Assembly (NCBI GenBank): GCA_024275635.1
Contig: JAJRYT010000169.1
Span: 1 to 64,000 of the forward strand
Source: Chloroflexota bacterium
GTDB lineage: Bacteria; Chloroflexota; Anaerolineae; Promineifilales; Promineifilaceae
Reading direction: 5' to 3'
DNA length: 64,000 nt
A program made the position numbers and the translations under genes. The notes beneath the pieces were generated by a model. That model was not told the DNA's origin. It ran no database searches and worked only from the letters and a program-made list of their open reading frames with translations. Below are positions 18,625 through 26,657 of the stretch, piece after piece (position 1 is the first letter of the stretch; the number at the start of each line of letters is the position of its first letter).

Positions 18625-20067
18625 TTATGGGGCCGTAATTACAATTGGCAAGAAAACCCCTGCATACACAGTAACATAATTGATTTTGGTGTGAGTATCG
18701 TTTCCGCTCGGCCCGCTGGCTGTCAAACTCACAGTATAAGCGCCTGCTTGGGAATAGCTGTGAGCGGGCGGATTGCAGATGGCGCTGCTGCTGCCATCGC
18801 CGAAATCCCAAGAGCAGGCAGTGTAGCTGCCGCTTGAACTGTTGGTGAAGTTGACACTTAATGGGACGCTGCCGTTGGTTGGTATGCCGCTGAAGCTGGC
18901 AATGGGGGGAGGAGGCCCGGCAATAGCAATGAGTTCACTGGCTTGGGCTGTAGCCCCGTAACGATCTCGGACTTGCATGGTGATTGGGTAATCGCCAGGT
19001 TCGGCGAGTTTGTAATTGCCCCAGACGCTGGCCAGGGCAAAATCAGCATCCCAGTTGCCGTCGCTGTCCCAATCGAATCGATATTCTAGCAAACCATCCC
19101 AACTTGTACCGCTGTCGGCGTCACTGGTTAAACTAAAGTCCAAAGGGATGGGAGTGGTGGCACTTCCGGTACTGCTGGAAAAGATGCCGTTTACAACTGG
19201 CGCGTGATCGTAAGGATTGCCCCAGATATGGCGTGCGGTTACGGCCGTATCCCCATTAAAATCCCAGCGAAATTGCAGATTGGCCGAAGGCGTTTCGCCA
19301 TCGCTGCTGCCTGAAGCGTCAAAGGCAAAGGGGTTAAGGCAAGCGCCGGGACAGTATTCATCTTTGGTTCCAAAGATGTGACCGGTTTTGTGAGCCACAG
19401 TGTAGCCACCCCGTAAATCGCAATCATACAGGGTCAGTGCAGGCCCGCGATAGATGGAACCAGCCACCCCGCACTCATTCTCGACCGTGCGTTCGTCATC
19501 TTGCACCTGTACCAGATAGGCCCAGTTGGCGCCGTAGGCAGTGCGTAGGTCGTTGAGGTAATCGTAAATATTGGTTAGATAATAGAAATTTGTATACCCC
19601 AGCCGGGCCATAAAACTGTTGATGACATTGGGGTCAAAGTTGTTGATATACTTTTCGGCTTCGTAATCGCTTTCAACGGTGTTGCTCACCCCACCAGGAG
19701 GCGGGGCGTCGGCCCACACATAGATGAAGGTCAAGCTGGCGTTTGGCTCGGCTTGAACCCACGCATCCAGCCCCGCGACTGTGGTATTTTGGACATCAAG
19801 CACCTCCGATGTGGTCCAATCTTGAGTGCTGTCATCAACCTCACCGTTGCTTTCAGACAATACCAGAGCCATAACAACATCGCCCAGTAGATAGGCGCTG
19901 GTATCGCCAGAGCCGGCCCCGTAAAGTATGGTCTGGATGCTCGGCCCCGTTACCGGCAATTGGCCGGGGGCGATGATAACTTTAAATAGCGTTATTAACA
20001 AAACAAGGCTGATTTGCAGCCCTAGCAGAGAAAAAACGACTGACTTCTTGATGAGATGACGGTTCAT
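18625..20067 (-). CDS. Secreted PKD-domain protein with degenerate zinc-metalloprotease motif
   Basis: About 480-aa exported protein; ATG 20067 gives MNRHLIKKSVVFSLLGLQISLVLLI, a signal peptide (the track starts two residues earlier at TTG). Residues about 90-245 resemble a metalloprotease region: a Tyr/Asn-rich stretch leads to VAHKTGHIFGTKDEY, which would be the HEXXH zinc site with the catalytic Glu changed to Lys (AAA instead of GAA). The segment then passes abruptly (CPGACLNPFAFDASGSSDG) into PKD-like domains, the last being a clear PKD (CSWDFGDGSSS). The C-terminus VFLPIVITAP resembles tails of other Chloroflexota secreted proteins. It is probably catalytically dead and could be a decaying gene. 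Confidence 0.72.
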   Translation of the reverse strand: MNRHLIKKSVVFSLLGLQISLVLLITLFKVIIAPGQLPVTGPSIQTILYGAGSGDTSAYLLGDVVMALVLSESNGEVDDSTQDWTTSEVLDVQNTTVAGLDAWVQAEPNASLTFIYVWADAPPPGGVSNTVESDYEAEKYINNFDPNVINSFMARLGYTNFYYLTNIYDYLNDLRTAYGANWAYLVQVQDDERTVENECGVAGSIYRGPALTLYDCDLRGGYTVAHKTGHIFGTKDEYCPGACLNPFAFDASGSSDGETPSANLQFRWDFNGDTAVTARHIWGNPYDHAPVVNGIFSSSTGSATTPIPLDFSLTSDADSGTSWDGLLEYRFDWDSDGNWDADFALASVWGNYKLAEPGDYPITMQVRDRYGATAQASELIAIAGPPPPIASFSGIPTNGSVPLSVNFTNSSSGSYTACSWDFGDGSSSAICNPPAHSYSQAGAYTVSLTASGPSGNDTHTKINYVTVYAGVFLPIVITAP

Positions 20068-20117
20068 GCACAAACAATAATAAACTGGACACTGGCGCTT
20101 TTTATTTTACTAAAGGA

Positions 20118-20179
20118 GACCAGCGAGGTTCTTGGACGATGATATCTTCAATGCACCAGAGGTGAAAACCTCGCTGGTC
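20118..20179. repeat. Inverted repeat with 13-bp perfect arms (GACCAGCGAGGTT)
   Basis: GACCAGCGAGGTT (20118-20130) pairs exactly with AACCTCGCTGGTC (20167-20179) across 36 bases, upstream of the PKD protein gene. No T-run follows. It looks like a dispersed palindromic repeat rather than a terminator. Confidence 0.6.
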
Positions 20180-20264
20180 GTAATGCGCCAGACTCCAAAA
20201 AGAGGCGCCTGACTTCAAAGTCACAACTTCAGCATATGTTGAGTTTGTTTTGAACCATGTCCTC

Positions 20265-20296
20265 AGCCCCGGCCCGTTGAAAGGCGGGCCGGGGCT
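20265..20296 (-). terminator. GC-rich hairpin after the second giant protein gene
   Basis: AGCCCCGGCCCG and CGGGCCGGGGCT form a 12-bp perfect stem with an 8-base loop, 23 bp past the stop codon of the minus-strand gene ending at 20319. The T-run on that strand is poor, so termination strength is uncertain. Confidence 0.6.
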
Positions 20297-20318
20297 AATT
20301 AATTACTGGTTGAAAGCT

Positions 20319-23300
20319 TTATGGCCGGTTGATGGTCGTGGTGTCGCTGCCAACGCCACAAGTCGGATCATACACGGCCGTTTGTCCCTCGCCGGGAAGT
20401 ACGTTCAGTGTCACGTCTACGGAGGTGAGAGCTTCATTCTCAACAGTTTCAAGGATCAGAGTAGCCTGACCATTTATATCCGTGATGGCAGCCGATCCCT
20501 GGCCAGTACTCCAGTTCCCAAGGACCTCAGCGCCCGGCAGCAGGCCGATGTCATCTTCCACGGTGACCACCAGTGAGGCGCTCCACTTCGTGCCCTCAGT
20601 CCAGTGGCTTGAGCCGGATAGGCCGGTGACGCAAATGGCGTTACCGGGCGGTGCCGAGCCGCCGGGGTTCATGGGCAGCCCCAGCGACCAGTCGGCTTCA
20701 TACTTGGCCTGGCCTTGTCCCATCGTATAGGGCAGCTCGAGGTTAAACTTGTTCGGATTGAAGCAAGCGCCATCGGTAAGAGCAGGTTCACCGCCAGGCC
20801 CTGTACATTCGGGCAGCGTTGGATCGTTGCCCCAGTAAAGGCGCAGGCCGGGGGCGACCAGCCGGTCAATTTCTACGTCATACCCAAGGTCTGGGCGATC
20901 GCAGATGGCCCCATACGGCTCTGGTACATAACCTGGGGGCAGCGGATTCGGGATGGGCGTTGTGCCGGGGTAGCACACGCCTGAAGGCTGGACCAAGATG
21001 TCGAGCTGGTAGCCCAGGTAGTCACGGACGACCGTACTATAACCGACGAGGAGTTGCTTCTCCTCAGAGAAGGCGCTGTACCATCTCTGATCGAGGATGG
21101 TGTCATCAAAGATGCCGCCCTCCATCTGACCAGCCTGTGGCACCCGGGTGTAGAGGCCATAGTTCACATCGTCGCGCGCCCCGCCGGCAACCGTCACCAG
21201 CGTGTCAACGTAGCCTAAGCCCAGTCCGGTCAGTGGATCTACGGCCTCGGCCGGCGATTGGAAGCCGCGCGGCAGGGTCAAGCGGACCGTGTAACTGCCC
21301 GGAGCCACATCCCTGAACTCGTAAAAGCCGGGCATGGGGCCGGAGAAGAAGCCACCCCACTCGTCGGGCGGGACGCTCTGGCCCGGAACGATGTAGCCCT
21401 GGGCCACGGCGGTGGCCTTGTCGTAGGTTCCGCTCGTAGTAATCGTGGCCGGGTCTTGCACTGGCAGACCGGTGATTGGATCAGTTATCAGGAACGGGTT
21501 GCCAGCGGCATCCAATAGCTCGATTGTCACGCCTTCCACAACGCCTTCCGCTCCTTTGTCGTAGAGGCCGTCGGCGGTCCAAGTACCCATGGCCAGCGTG
21601 TCGTTGTACACAAGCCCCTGGACCTGGCCGACACCCGTAGGAACCGGCTCCAGGATCAGACTCGACCTGTAGTTGGCCGTGTAATACTGTACCCAGCGGT
21701 TCATCCCATTGCGCTCCACGACAAGTGGATCGCCAGGGATGACGCATAGCGGGTCAACAGCAGGATTACATGGGGCGGGCACGATGGGGCAATTGTCAAA
21801 GTCCACGCAATCCGGGTCCGGCGGCACAAAGGCGTTGGGATAATAGGTGTCCGTCACCAGCTTGCCACGATAGCCGGGCGGCGGCTCGACGTCAATCATG
21901 GCCATTGTCTCGATCTCGGGCAGGAAGTCGAAGTTGTACCAACCGGTGGCGTCCGTGACCGTACTAAAGGCGGCGTTGCCAGCCTGGTAACGCAGGTTCA
22001 CGGTTGCTCCGGCAATCCCGATGTTCTGGTCATCCACCACGAAGCCGTTTACGCGGGCGCCAAACCGAGCGACGATGGCCAGTGGCACACCCGGCTGCTC
22101 TTGGGCAAAGGGTGGGAGTACGATATCATTGACACCGTCGACAGTAATCTGAAACTCCCCGAAGATATTGTTGAGCGGTTTGTCGACGTAGAAGACGTTA
22201 TAGGTACCCGCCGGGATGTTGTTGATGCTGAACGTGCCGTCGGTCGGATGGGCCTCCACGGTGGCGACGACCTGGGAAGTCTCGCCAGCGCCTCGCCAGA
22301 GCACGAGAAAGGCATCGGGAACCGGGCCGTTGGTGGTGACGCCCGGGTTGATGAAGACCGGGTCCAGCGGAGCCCCCGCCTCGGGGGGTTCACAAATATT
22401 CGGGTCCCAGTTAGGTCCGCCGACGGGAGGAATACATGTCCCTGGAGGGGGACCCGCTTCCCAGGGTACGTCGGCATCTTCAACGACGCCGCTGACGTTG
22501 GACCGTGTCTCGCCAGGGAGGGGATCTGGGAGCTGGCCTAGCTTCTTGACAAAGCCAAACCAGGCCATGAAGGCGCCCGCTTCGGTGCCGGGATCGCCCG
22601 GATAGATCAGGATTTCCCATTCCTGGGTGCCTTCCATCGTGTAGGTGTGGTACCAGCCGTTTGTCCAGAGATTACCGTCCCCGTCTATGTTGCCCGCCGT
22701 CGCCCGGAGGCGATATTCACCAGGTGGGATGTTGGTGAAGTAGTAGTTGCCGGCCAGCTCGGCACAGGGGATATCCAGACCGTCTGACGTAAAGAAGGCG
22801 GTTCCCAGTCCGTCCACACCAACGGGGCAGTTAGGGTTAGGCGCACCAACCGGGATGTCGCCGCTGAGGCCGCTGGCCACGACATTGCCGGTCACCGGGT
22901 CATACAGCTCGAACAGGACGCCATTCAGTCCTGGATCGATCGGCATGTCGGGTGCGCCGTTGACCGCGTTCTCCTCAAAGGCATGAACGAGCAGATTCCC
23001 CAGAGGCTGAACCGGGTTGTTGATCGGGTCTATGACACCCGTAGCCAGATCCATGTACAGGGCTGGCAGGTACGCCTCGCGCACCACTGCTGGGGTCACG
23101 TACCCCACCGGCACATCGTACACGGCGCTGGTCAGGTCATGATCGGGGGCGCTGAACATGGCAATGTAGGCGCCACCCACCGGCACATCTACGCTCCAGA
23201 AGTTGGTGTAAGAGAATTGGGAACCGGTTTGGATTGTTTCAAAGATGCCGTAGGCCATAACAGCCCCGGTATGCATGTCCTGAATCATCACTTGCGCTCC

Positions 23301-25115
23301 GCCAGGCCCCCCGTTGATAGGTGGCGCATCGGGTGCGAAAAGAGCATTGCGATGGACGACCGGCTCTCCGAGCGGATCCAGGGAATAGGTTACCGTACCG
23401 CGCCCGCTGTAAACCGCACCGCTGATGATCACGCAGGCATCACCCACGCCATTGCCGTCGGCATCGAGCTGGTCGGAGTTGGCCACGTTGGGGCAGTTAT
23501 CACTGACATCGCCTACGCCGTCGTGGTCGGTGTCGGCCTGATCGGGGTTGAACAGCGGACTGTTGTCTATATCACCCCCGATACCATCGCCATCGGCATC
23601 ATTTGCCGGGTCGTTGGGGAAGGGGTCGCAGGCGTCACCCTGGCCGTCAGCGTCGGTGTCGAGCTGGTCGGTGTTGAGCGTCAGCGGACAATTATCGGCG
23701 CCGTCGAGTACGGTGTCGGCATCGCTGTCAGGATTGAGTGGATCGGTGACCAGGTTCGCCTCGTCAACGTCGAGCAGCCCGTCGTTGTCATCGTCGTCGT
23801 CACAGGCATCACCCAGGCCGTCGCTGTCGGTGTCGAGTTGGAGCGGATTGGGCGTCAGCGGGCAGTTGTCGTCAATGTCGTCAATGCCGTCACCGTCATT
23901 GTCCGCCACTTCACAAGCGTCCCCTACCCCGTTGCCATCGCTGTCGATCTGGTCGGGGTTGTACGTCAGCGGACAGTTGTCACCGTTGTCGCCAATGCCG
24001 TCACTGTCGCCATCCGCCCACTCGGTAGGGTCGAGGGGGAAGGCATCGGTAGCATCGGGCCTTCCGTCGTTGTCGTCGTCGAAATCGGCGTTGTTCCCGA
24101 TACCGTCGCCGTCGCTATCGATCCACTCGGTGGAGTCGAAGGGGAAGGCATCGTCGACATCGTTTACCCCGTCGTTGTCGTCGTCGGGGTCGGCGTTGTT
24201 GCCGATGCCGTCGCCGTCGTTATCAGCCCACTCGGTGGGGTCGAGGGGGAAGAGGTCGTCGACATCGTCCACCCCGTCGTTGTCGTCGTCAGGGTCAACG
24301 CAGTTGGGGATGTTGTCGCCGTCTGCGTCGGGCGAGAGGCTCGTACCATTTAGCGGGTCTGAGCCGCAGGCCGTCTCATCGGCGTCGGTCTGGCCGTCGT
24401 TGTCGTCGTCGGGGTCGGCGTTATCGCCGGTACCGTCGCCGTCGTTATCGGCCCACTCGGTGGGGTCGAGGGGGAAGGCATCGTCGACATCGTTTACCCC
24501 GTCGTTGTCGTCGTCGGGGTCGGCGTTGTCGCCGGTACCGTCGCCGTCGTTATCGGCCCACTCGGCGGGGTCGAGGGGGAAGAGGTCGTTGACGTCGAGT
24601 ACGCCGTCGTTATCGTCGTCATCGTCGCAGGCGTCGCCCTGGCCGTCGCCGTCGGTATCTAACTGATCCGGATTGGCAACGGTGGGGCAGTTATCTGTCG
24701 CATCGGGCGTGCCGTCGTTATCGTTGTCTGGATCGGGTGGCGGTCCTGCCCACGGCGCGCAGACTTCGATGCTGGGTGTTCCACCATTCGCGTCGTTTAA
24801 GTTGGTGATCGTGAAGGTGACACAATCGGGGCCGCCCTCGAAGGTTTCACTCTTGGCGGTGAAACGGCCGTTGCCGTTGGTTTTCTTTGCTTTGATCCCA
24901 CCACCAAAGTTATAAAAGACCTTGATGTTCCCAGCCGGATTGCCGCTGTTTTCCACAGTGACGGTGACCCGGGCATACCACTTGCCCTCACCCTTGTCAA
25001 TGCTCTGGGCATTCAGCGCAGCCACTACAGGGCCAGTTTGCGCAGAAAGGCTGCCGGAAGCTATGACCATCACCATAAATACCATTATAAGGACAAACAA
25101 ATTTCTCATTTTCAT
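20319..25115 (-). CDS. Giant secreted protein with calcium-binding TSP3 repeats and Cna/SdrD-like domains
   Basis: 1598-aa exported protein. MKMRNLFVLIMVFMVMVIASGSLSAQ is a signal peptide, behind GAGGAG. An N-terminal beta domain (about 30-125) is followed by a long array of thrombospondin type-3 Asp-rich repeats (about 125-590, units like DNDGDGTGDNADPDDDNDG), each able to bind calcium. Then come Cna-B/carboxypeptidase-regulatory-like domains that align with the paralogue at 12024 (VMIQDMHTGAV, EPPPGYRGKLVTDTYYPN, YEFRDVAPGSYTV), and a C-terminal Ig-like domain (SASLVVTVEDDIG...). No sorting motif is seen. It is probably cell-surface or sheath material. The repeats give the DNA a strongly biased GTCG-rich composition and produce a long antisense ORF (22983..24353) that is not a gene. 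Confidence 0.87.
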   Translation of the reverse strand: MKMRNLFVLIMVFMVMVIASGSLSAQTGPVVAALNAQSIDKGEGKWYARVTVTVENSGNPAGNIKVFYNFGGGIKAKKTNGNGRFTAKSETFEGGPDCVTFTITNLNDANGGTPSIEVCAPWAGPPPDPDNDNDGTPDATDNCPTVANPDQLDTDGDGQGDACDDDDDNDGVLDVNDLFPLDPAEWADNDGDGTGDNADPDDDNDGVNDVDDAFPLDPTEWADNDGDGTGDNADPDDDNDGQTDADETACGSDPLNGTSLSPDADGDNIPNCVDPDDDNDGVDDVDDLFPLDPTEWADNDGDGIGNNADPDDDNDGVNDVDDAFPFDSTEWIDSDGDGIGNNADFDDDNDGRPDATDAFPLDPTEWADGDSDGIGDNGDNCPLTYNPDQIDSDGNGVGDACEVADNDGDGIDDIDDNCPLTPNPLQLDTDSDGLGDACDDDDDNDGLLDVDEANLVTDPLNPDSDADTVLDGADNCPLTLNTDQLDTDADGQGDACDPFPNDPANDADGDGIGGDIDNSPLFNPDQADTDHDGVGDVSDNCPNVANSDQLDADGNGVGDACVIISGAVYSGRGTVTYSLDPLGEPVVHRNALFAPDAPPINGGPGGAQVMIQDMHTGAVMAYGIFETIQTGSQFSYTNFWSVDVPVGGAYIAMFSAPDHDLTSAVYDVPVGYVTPAVVREAYLPALYMDLATGVIDPINNPVQPLGNLLVHAFEENAVNGAPDMPIDPGLNGVLFELYDPVTGNVVASGLSGDIPVGAPNPNCPVGVDGLGTAFFTSDGLDIPCAELAGNYYFTNIPPGEYRLRATAGNIDGDGNLWTNGWYHTYTMEGTQEWEILIYPGDPGTEAGAFMAWFGFVKKLGQLPDPLPGETRSNVSGVVEDADVPWEAGPPPGTCIPPVGGPNWDPNICEPPEAGAPLDPVFINPGVTTNGPVPDAFLVLWRGAGETSQVVATVEAHPTDGTFSINNIPAGTYNVFYVDKPLNNIFGEFQITVDGVNDIVLPPFAQEQPGVPLAIVARFGARVNGFVVDDQNIGIAGATVNLRYQAGNAAFSTVTDATGWYNFDFLPEIETMAMIDVEPPPGYRGKLVTDTYYPNAFVPPDPDCVDFDNCPIVPAPCNPAVDPLCVIPGDPLVVERNGMNRWVQYYTANYRSSLILEPVPTGVGQVQGLVYNDTLAMGTWTADGLYDKGAEGVVEGVTIELLDAAGNPFLITDPITGLPVQDPATITTSGTYDKATAVAQGYIVPGQSVPPDEWGGFFSGPMPGFYEFRDVAPGSYTVRLTLPRGFQSPAEAVDPLTGLGLGYVDTLVTVAGGARDDVNYGLYTRVPQAGQMEGGIFDDTILDQRWYSAFSEEKQLLVGYSTVVRDYLGYQLDILVQPSGVCYPGTTPIPNPLPPGYVPEPYGAICDRPDLGYDVEIDRLVAPGLRLYWGNDPTLPECTGPGGEPALTDGACFNPNKFNLELPYTMGQGQAKYEADWSLGLPMNPGGSAPPGNAICVTGLSGSSHWTEGTKWSASLVVTVEDDIGLLPGAEVLGNWSTGQGSAAITDINGQATLILETVENEALTSVDVTLNVLPGEGQTAVYDPTCGVGSDTTTINRP

Positions 25116-25412
25116 TTTATATGCTCCTCGTACAGATTAAACGCGAGACTGGTCGATTCATATGGATTTTCCTCCGTTCCTTAACTTTAATTGAGCCTTG
25201 ACTTAGTACTGTTGTCGAGAGAACGCAAAGCGGAAATGCTCTGATTAAATCAGATTTGGAATTCAAATCACTAAGCTTATGTTTAAAATTTAATGCTTTT
25301 CATGATAGGTTTCACCCTCCGTAAATTGATAAATTTAGGCCGGTTAACTTTTTCCCCGATGGGTGCAAAATTGCACACAGGCATCCATGAATCTTGAAGA
25401 TAAGCGAAGCGC

Positions 25413-25430
25413 ATAGTACGAAGGTACTAT
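25413..25430. promoter_or_regulatory. Candidate operator ATAGTAC-GAAG-GTACTAT
   Basis: A perfect 7-bp inverted repeat with a 4-base spacer, about 300 bp before the start of the giant protein gene. The size fits a dimeric regulator. A LuxR-type response regulator gene lies just upstream. Binding is not shown. Confidence 0.4.
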
Positions 25431-25468
25431 AACGGCATGGTAATAGTCTAAGGGAAGCGATGGGTAAG

Positions 25469-25539
25469 CGGTATCCTGCAATGGATTGAATGGAGGATGA
25501 AATTTAAAAGGCCGAAAGGGTGATGGCTTATCACCCTTT
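25469..25539. repeat. Conserved intergenic element, copy 2
   Basis: CGGTATCCTG at 25469-25478 is followed by ATGGATTGAATGGAGGATG and a 10-bp hairpin AAAGGGTGAT-GGCTT-ATCACCCTTT (25515-25539). The word order and spacing parallel those at 17895 and 25902. Confidence 0.55.
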
Positions 25540-25901
25540 TCGAGGGTGGAATAGTTTTCGGCGAAAAGTTAGTTTGGAAGATGAACGCTTAATGTAGCGG
25601 CAAAGAGTAACCGTTCACTCTCCCTTTTCGTGCCCACGTTCTACGTGGGAAACCCTGCCTGAACGCTCCGCATTTTGCCCGATGCAGAGCGTCTAACCGG
25701 TCATTCCATGCGGAGCGTGGAACGAGGGGGCTGAATGTTTGCGGCATGGGAGATGGTTTGGAGTGATTATTGGCTTTAAGTGTATCAGGGGTGATAGAAG
25801 TGGGTTTGGGTAGCGTTTGGTATAATGGCGGTCGCTAATTGTTGTATGGTTTGATATAGTTGCTCTGGGTTCGCATTTGTTTAAGGAAAACGGCCGTTTT
25901 C

Positions 25902-25981
25902 CGGTATCCTGTTTTTTGGTGAATAGGGAAAGGGGAGTTAGGCGACAGAGGATGACTGACTGGGTGATTCCTCTGTCACCC
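25902..25981. repeat. Conserved intergenic element, copy 3
   Basis: CGGTATCCTG (25902-25911) is followed by TTTTTTGGTGAATAGGG and by nested hairpins GACAGAGG/CCTCTGTC (25944-25977) and GGGTGA/TCACCC (25962-25981), 32 bp past the stop of the response regulator at 26013. It is most like copy 1 in its first 30 bases. Confidence 0.55.
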
Positions 25982-26012
25982 TTCTGGAGGCGAGTTGTGA
26001 GACTCTGGCGGG

Positions 26013-26657
26013 TTAGTGGGGTAGTTGAAGCCCCATTGCGGCCGCACGGGCAACAGCCTCGGTGCGGTTGGCGGCTTGTAGTTTATCCATGATGCGACGA
26101 ATGTGTGTTTTGACGGTGTTCGGGGAAATGACGAGGGTAACGGCAATTTCGGCCGTCGTCGCGCCCTTGGCCACTTCTACTAATATCTCGTACTCGCGTG
26201 GACTAAGGGCAGATGCCAGCGCCGTATCTTGGCTGGTGGCGGCGGTTCGCATTATCTTTGGTATGATCTCAGGCGATAAAGCGCCATGTCCGGCCGCCAC
26301 TTGCCGGATCGCCTGAAAAAGCTGATCGGGGTCGGTGTTCTTCAATAGATAACCATCGGCCCCAGCAGCTAAAGCTCCTTTCAAATCCTCATCTTTACTG
26401 GAGATCGTAAGCATCATTATTTGTACATCTGACTCCTGTTTGAGGGTGCGCACCGCTTCCACTCCCCCGCTAGTAGGCATATGTACATCCAGTAAGACGA
26501 CGTCTGGCTGCTGCTGCCGGGCGAGCTGCACGGCCTCCGGCCCACTACTGGCCTCTCCAATGATAAGAAAATCAGGTTGTTCGCTCAATAAGTTTATTAT
26601 TCCTTTGCGGAAAAGCACATGATCATCGGCGACCAGCAGCTTAATGGGTTCAGTCAT
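26013..26657 (-). CDS. NarL/FixJ-type response regulator
   Basis: 214-aa two-component regulator. The receiver has all key residues: the acidic pair in LLVADDHVLFRKG, phospho-acceptor Asp in DVVLLDVHMPTSGG (about residue 56), Thr in MMLTISS and Lys in GYLLKNTDP. The LuxR-type HTH is LSPREYEILVEVAKGATTAEIAVTLVISPNTVKTHIRRIMDKL. Its start overlaps the end of the histidine kinase gene by eight bases, so the two form a translationally coupled pair. It reads toward the giant protein gene 20319-25115, a plausible target. It is paralogous to the degenerate regulator at 17979. Confidence 0.93.
   Translation of the reverse strand: MTEPIKLLVADDHVLFRKGIINLLSEQPDFLIIGEASSGPEAVQLARQQQPDVVLLDVHMPTSGGVEAVRTLKQESDVQIMMLTISSKDEDLKGALAAGADGYLLKNTDPDQLFQAIRQVAAGHGALSPEIIPKIMRTAATSQDTALASALSPREYEILVEVAKGATTAEIAVTLVISPNTVKTHIRRIMDKLQAANRTEAVARAAAMGLQLPH

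Larger units (their letters stand above)
25116..26012. other. Long upstream region of the giant protein gene, with several palindromes
   Basis: No gene is supportable in this 0.9-kb gap. Visible elements are a GTGCAA-AA-TTGCAC palindrome (25363-25376), an ATAGTAC-N4-GTACTAT palindrome (25413-25430), two copies of the GGTATCCTG element (listed separately), and at about 25638-25728 a run of palindromic words (CCCACGTTCTACGTGGG; GCGGAGCGTGGAACGAGG) of the kind seen in dispersed REP-like intergenic repeats. ORF 25877..26092 overlaps the response regulator and is not supported. Confidence 0.6.

Noticed and set aside
22983-24353. 456-aa plus-strand ORF (and 23548..24666, 372 aa)
   Set aside because: They are antisense shadows of the Asp-rich TSP3 repeats; the proteins are low-complexity Val/Gly or Ser/Pro repeats created by GTCG-rich DNA.
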